This document shows positions 5,288 to 6,725 of a stretch of DNA of 6,725 nt, in pieces. Each line of letters begins with the position of its first letter. Position 1 is the first letter of the stretch. The notes below the pieces were generated by a model, which did not search any database, was not told where the DNA came from, and worked only from the letters and a program-made list of their open reading frames with translations. The DNA comes from an archaeon (lineage in GTDB: Archaea; Iainarchaeota; Iainarchaeia; Iainarchaeales; GCA-2688035), in contig JASLNX010000095.1 of assembly GCA_030745815.1 (NCBI GenBank), positions 1 to 6,725 on the forward strand, written 5' to 3'. A program made the translations under genes and the position numbers.

Positions 5288-6394
5288 ATGGTTGAAGTAA
5301 AAGCTCCAGGGAAATTAATGCTAGCAGGCGAATGGTCAGTTCTTGAAGTGGGAAACCCCTGCATTGTAATGGCCGTTGACAAGTACGTAAAAGCAATAGC
5401 TGAAGAAAGTGAAAGCAGTGTAATAAACGCAAAAGATTTGGGAATAGAAAACAAAGAAGCTGAATTTGACGGCAAAGAACTTAAATTTAAAGAAGAATTA
5501 AGTGAAGAAGAAAAGGAAAAAATTGTAATGGCAAAGAACTCCGTTGAAATTACTCTGAGATACCTTCAAGAAGCAGGCGTTGAAACAAAGAAATTCAACA
5601 TAAGTACGCACTCTGAAATAACATCGATTACACTAAAAGACGGAACCAGTGCAAAAGTTGGATTTGGAAGTAGCGCCGCTGCAGTAGTTGCAATAATTTC
5701 AGCAGTACTAAAACTGCACAACCAGGATATTGACTCCCTTGAAGCCAAGGCAAAAATATACAAGCTTGGCTGCACAGCCCACTTTATTGGACAAGGAAAA
5801 GTTGGATCCTCGTTTGACGTGGCCGCCTCAACATATGGTGGTGCAATTGTATACAAAAGATTTGACCCAAAATGGTTAGTTGAACAAATTGAATCGGGAA
5901 AACAAATAAAGGAAATAGTTGAAGAGAGATGGGAAGCGTTTGAAGCAACACCAATAAAATTACCAGAAGACTTTGTACTAAACGTTGGCTTCGTAGGATA
6001 CGGAGCATCGACCAAAGCACTTGTAGTAAAAATGCGAGACTTTAAAGCAAGCGACCCAGAAAAATACAACGAAATTTATGCAAGCATAAGCAAAGTGGTA
6101 AATGAACTAATTGAAGCAATTAATCAAAGCGACAAAGAAAAAATAAAACAGCTGCTTGCAGAAAACAGAGAACTGTTAAAACAGCTTGCTAAGGAATCCG
6201 GAAACAACCTTGAGACGAAGGAACTAACTGAATTGATAGAAGCAGCTAACGCCCTTGGCGCAGCAGCGAAGTTTTCCGGAGCAGGCGCAGGAGACTGCGG
6301 CATAGCAATATGCTTTGACAACGAAACAGCAGAAAAAGTAAAAGCAACCTGGGAAGAAAAAGGAATCTACCCGATTGCTGTAAACATTGCTTAA
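5288..6394 (+). CDS. mvaK2: Phosphomevalonate kinase (GHMP family, ERG8/MvaK2 type)
   Basis: This 368-aa enzyme phosphorylates 5-phosphomevalonate to 5-diphosphomevalonate, the substrate of the decarboxylase encoded just upstream. GHMP motif 1 is KAPGKLMLAGEWSVLE (residues 5-20; Lys9, Gly14-Glu15), in the form typical of phosphomevalonate kinases (AGEY/W-x-VLE). Motif 2 is VGFGSSAA (124-131). A family-specific segment GQGKVGSSFDVAAS (168-181) carries Asp177. Motif 3 is FSGAGAGDCGIA (329-340); the GDCGI ending separates this family from mevalonate kinase and from isopentenyl phosphate kinase, which has a different fold. Residues 56-80 and 285-315 are highly charged and helical. Length fits the prokaryotic enzymes. 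The start is fixed by a consensus ribosome binding site. It completes the classical lower mevalonate pathway in this operon. Identification is firm. Confidence 0.93.
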   Translation: MVEVKAPGKLMLAGEWSVLEVGNPCIVMAVDKYVKAIAEESESSVINAKDLGIENKEAEFDGKELKFKEELSEEEKEKIVMAKNSVEITLRYLQEAGVETKKFNISTHSEITSITLKDGTSAKVGFGSSAAAVVAIISAVLKLHNQDIDSLEAKAKIYKLGCTAHFIGQGKVGSSFDVAASTYGGAIVYKRFDPKWLVEQIESGKQIKEIVEERWEAFEATPIKLPEDFVLNVGFVGYGASTKALVVKMRDFKASDPEKYNEIYASISKVVNELIEAINQSDKEKIKQLLAENRELLKQLAKESGNNLETKELTELIEAANALGAAAKFSGAGAGDCGIAICFDNETAEKVKATWEEKGIYPIAVNIA

Positions 6395-6408
6395 CAACAG
6401 GTTTTGAA

Positions 6409-6725
6409 ATGCCGGGAACAAATGAAGAATTGTTCGAAGTAATCGACAAAGACGGAAAGGTTGTTGGCAAAAAACCGCGAGGAGAAGTGCACGCTCGCGG
6501 CTTAAGACACAAGGGGGTTTACCTTATAATTCTTGATAGAAAGGGCCATATTTTCCTGCAACAGCGTGCTAAGGACAAAGATTTAATGCCCTCGGCTTGG
6601 GATTTAAGTGTTGCAGAGCATTTGAAGCCGTCTGAAAGTTTTGAAGAGGCAGCCCAGCGCGGGGCAAGAGAAGAGCTTGGAGTAAAAGTTCGAAACATAA
6701 AGTTGCTGGGGAAAATGAGTTTCCA
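6409..6725 (+). CDS. Nudix protein resembling IPP isomerase but lacking its catalytic Cys, 3' partial
   Basis: The first 105 residues of a Nudix-fold protein are present; the rest lies beyond the window. The N-terminus (ELFEVIDKDGKVVGKKPRGE, His28, then RHKGVYLIILDRKGHIFLQQR) has the layout of type I isopentenyl-diphosphate isomerase and related YfcD-like Nudix proteins. The Nudix box is non-canonical: Glu76, seven residues, then RGAREELGV (84-92), with the metal-binding pair Glu88-Glu89 kept but Gly85 in place of the usual Glu, and Glu70 in place of the leading Gly. Aligning WDLSVAEHL with the isomerase segment WTNSVCGHP puts Ala69 at the catalytic Cys67 of E. coli Idi. It follows the phosphomevalonate kinase by 14 bases with a weak AGGT site at 6399-6402. 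A Nudix pyrophosphatase is more likely than an isomerase, but the missing half decides. Confidence 0.85.
   Translation, partial: MPGTNEELFEVIDKDGKVVGKKPRGEVHARGLRHKGVYLIILDRKGHIFLQQRAKDKDLMPSAWDLSVAEHLKPSESFEEAAQRGAREELGVKVRNIKLLGKMSF

Noticed and set aside
5281..5295. ATG inside the phosphomevalonate kinase Shine-Dalgarno
   Set aside because: It is out of frame and reads only four codons before a stop; it arises from the GGTGATGG sequence of the ribosome binding site.
6394..6408. Possible terminator or promoter between phosphomevalonate kinase and the Nudix gene
   Set aside because: The gap is 14 bases, with no T-run, hairpin or TATA box; the genes look co-transcribed.

Overview
The window looks like part of an archaeal genome, with moderate GC (around 40% by eye) and dense, almost entirely plus-strand coding. 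Three things point to an archaeon. A SCP2-type thiolase is followed directly by a zinc-ribbon/OB-fold DUF35 protein, the pairing known from the archaeal acetoacetyl-CoA/HMG-CoA synthase complex. Both intergenic gaps that could hold a promoter contain a TATAAA box at archaeal spacing. Several starts carry Shine-Dalgarno sequences matching the archaeal/bacterial 16S tail. The lineage cannot be fixed from the sequence alone. A DPANN or other uncultured archaeon is a guess, and a bacterium that acquired an archaeal-type cluster is not fully excluded.

Layout. (1) 1-1578: the 3' end of an operon with a thiolase lacking its N-terminus (the window opens just past the expected nucleophilic Cys), a DUF35 protein, and an unrecognised 88-aa basic protein in an ATGA overlap. 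(2) 1579-1637: a short promoter gap. (3) 1638-2480: a stand-alone class I SAM-dependent methyltransferase-like gene, probably on a near-leaderless transcript. (4) 2481-2543: a second promoter gap with TATA box, a small inverted repeat near the expected transcription start, and a G-rich Shine-Dalgarno. (5) 2544-6725: a tight operon of mevalonate kinase, HD-domain hydrolase, diphosphomevalonate decarboxylase, phosphomevalonate kinase and a Nudix protein cut off by the window end.

How the genes fit together. The thiolase and DUF35 protein would condense acetyl-CoA to acetoacetyl-CoA and help pass it to HMG-CoA synthase, expected just upstream. HMG-CoA reductase is not in the window. The second operon then takes mevalonate to 5-phosphomevalonate, 5-diphosphomevalonate and isopentenyl diphosphate. 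This is the classical route with phosphomevalonate kinase and diphosphomevalonate decarboxylase, not the isopentenyl-phosphate-kinase variants used by most archaea. The HD hydrolase and the Nudix protein are the unexplained partners. The Nudix protein resembles type I IPP isomerase but lacks its catalytic cysteine. The mevalonate kinase resembles the kinetoplastid (Leishmania/Trypanosoma) enzyme more than the usual archaeal one. No RNA genes, mobile elements, CRISPR arrays or convincing terminators were seen.
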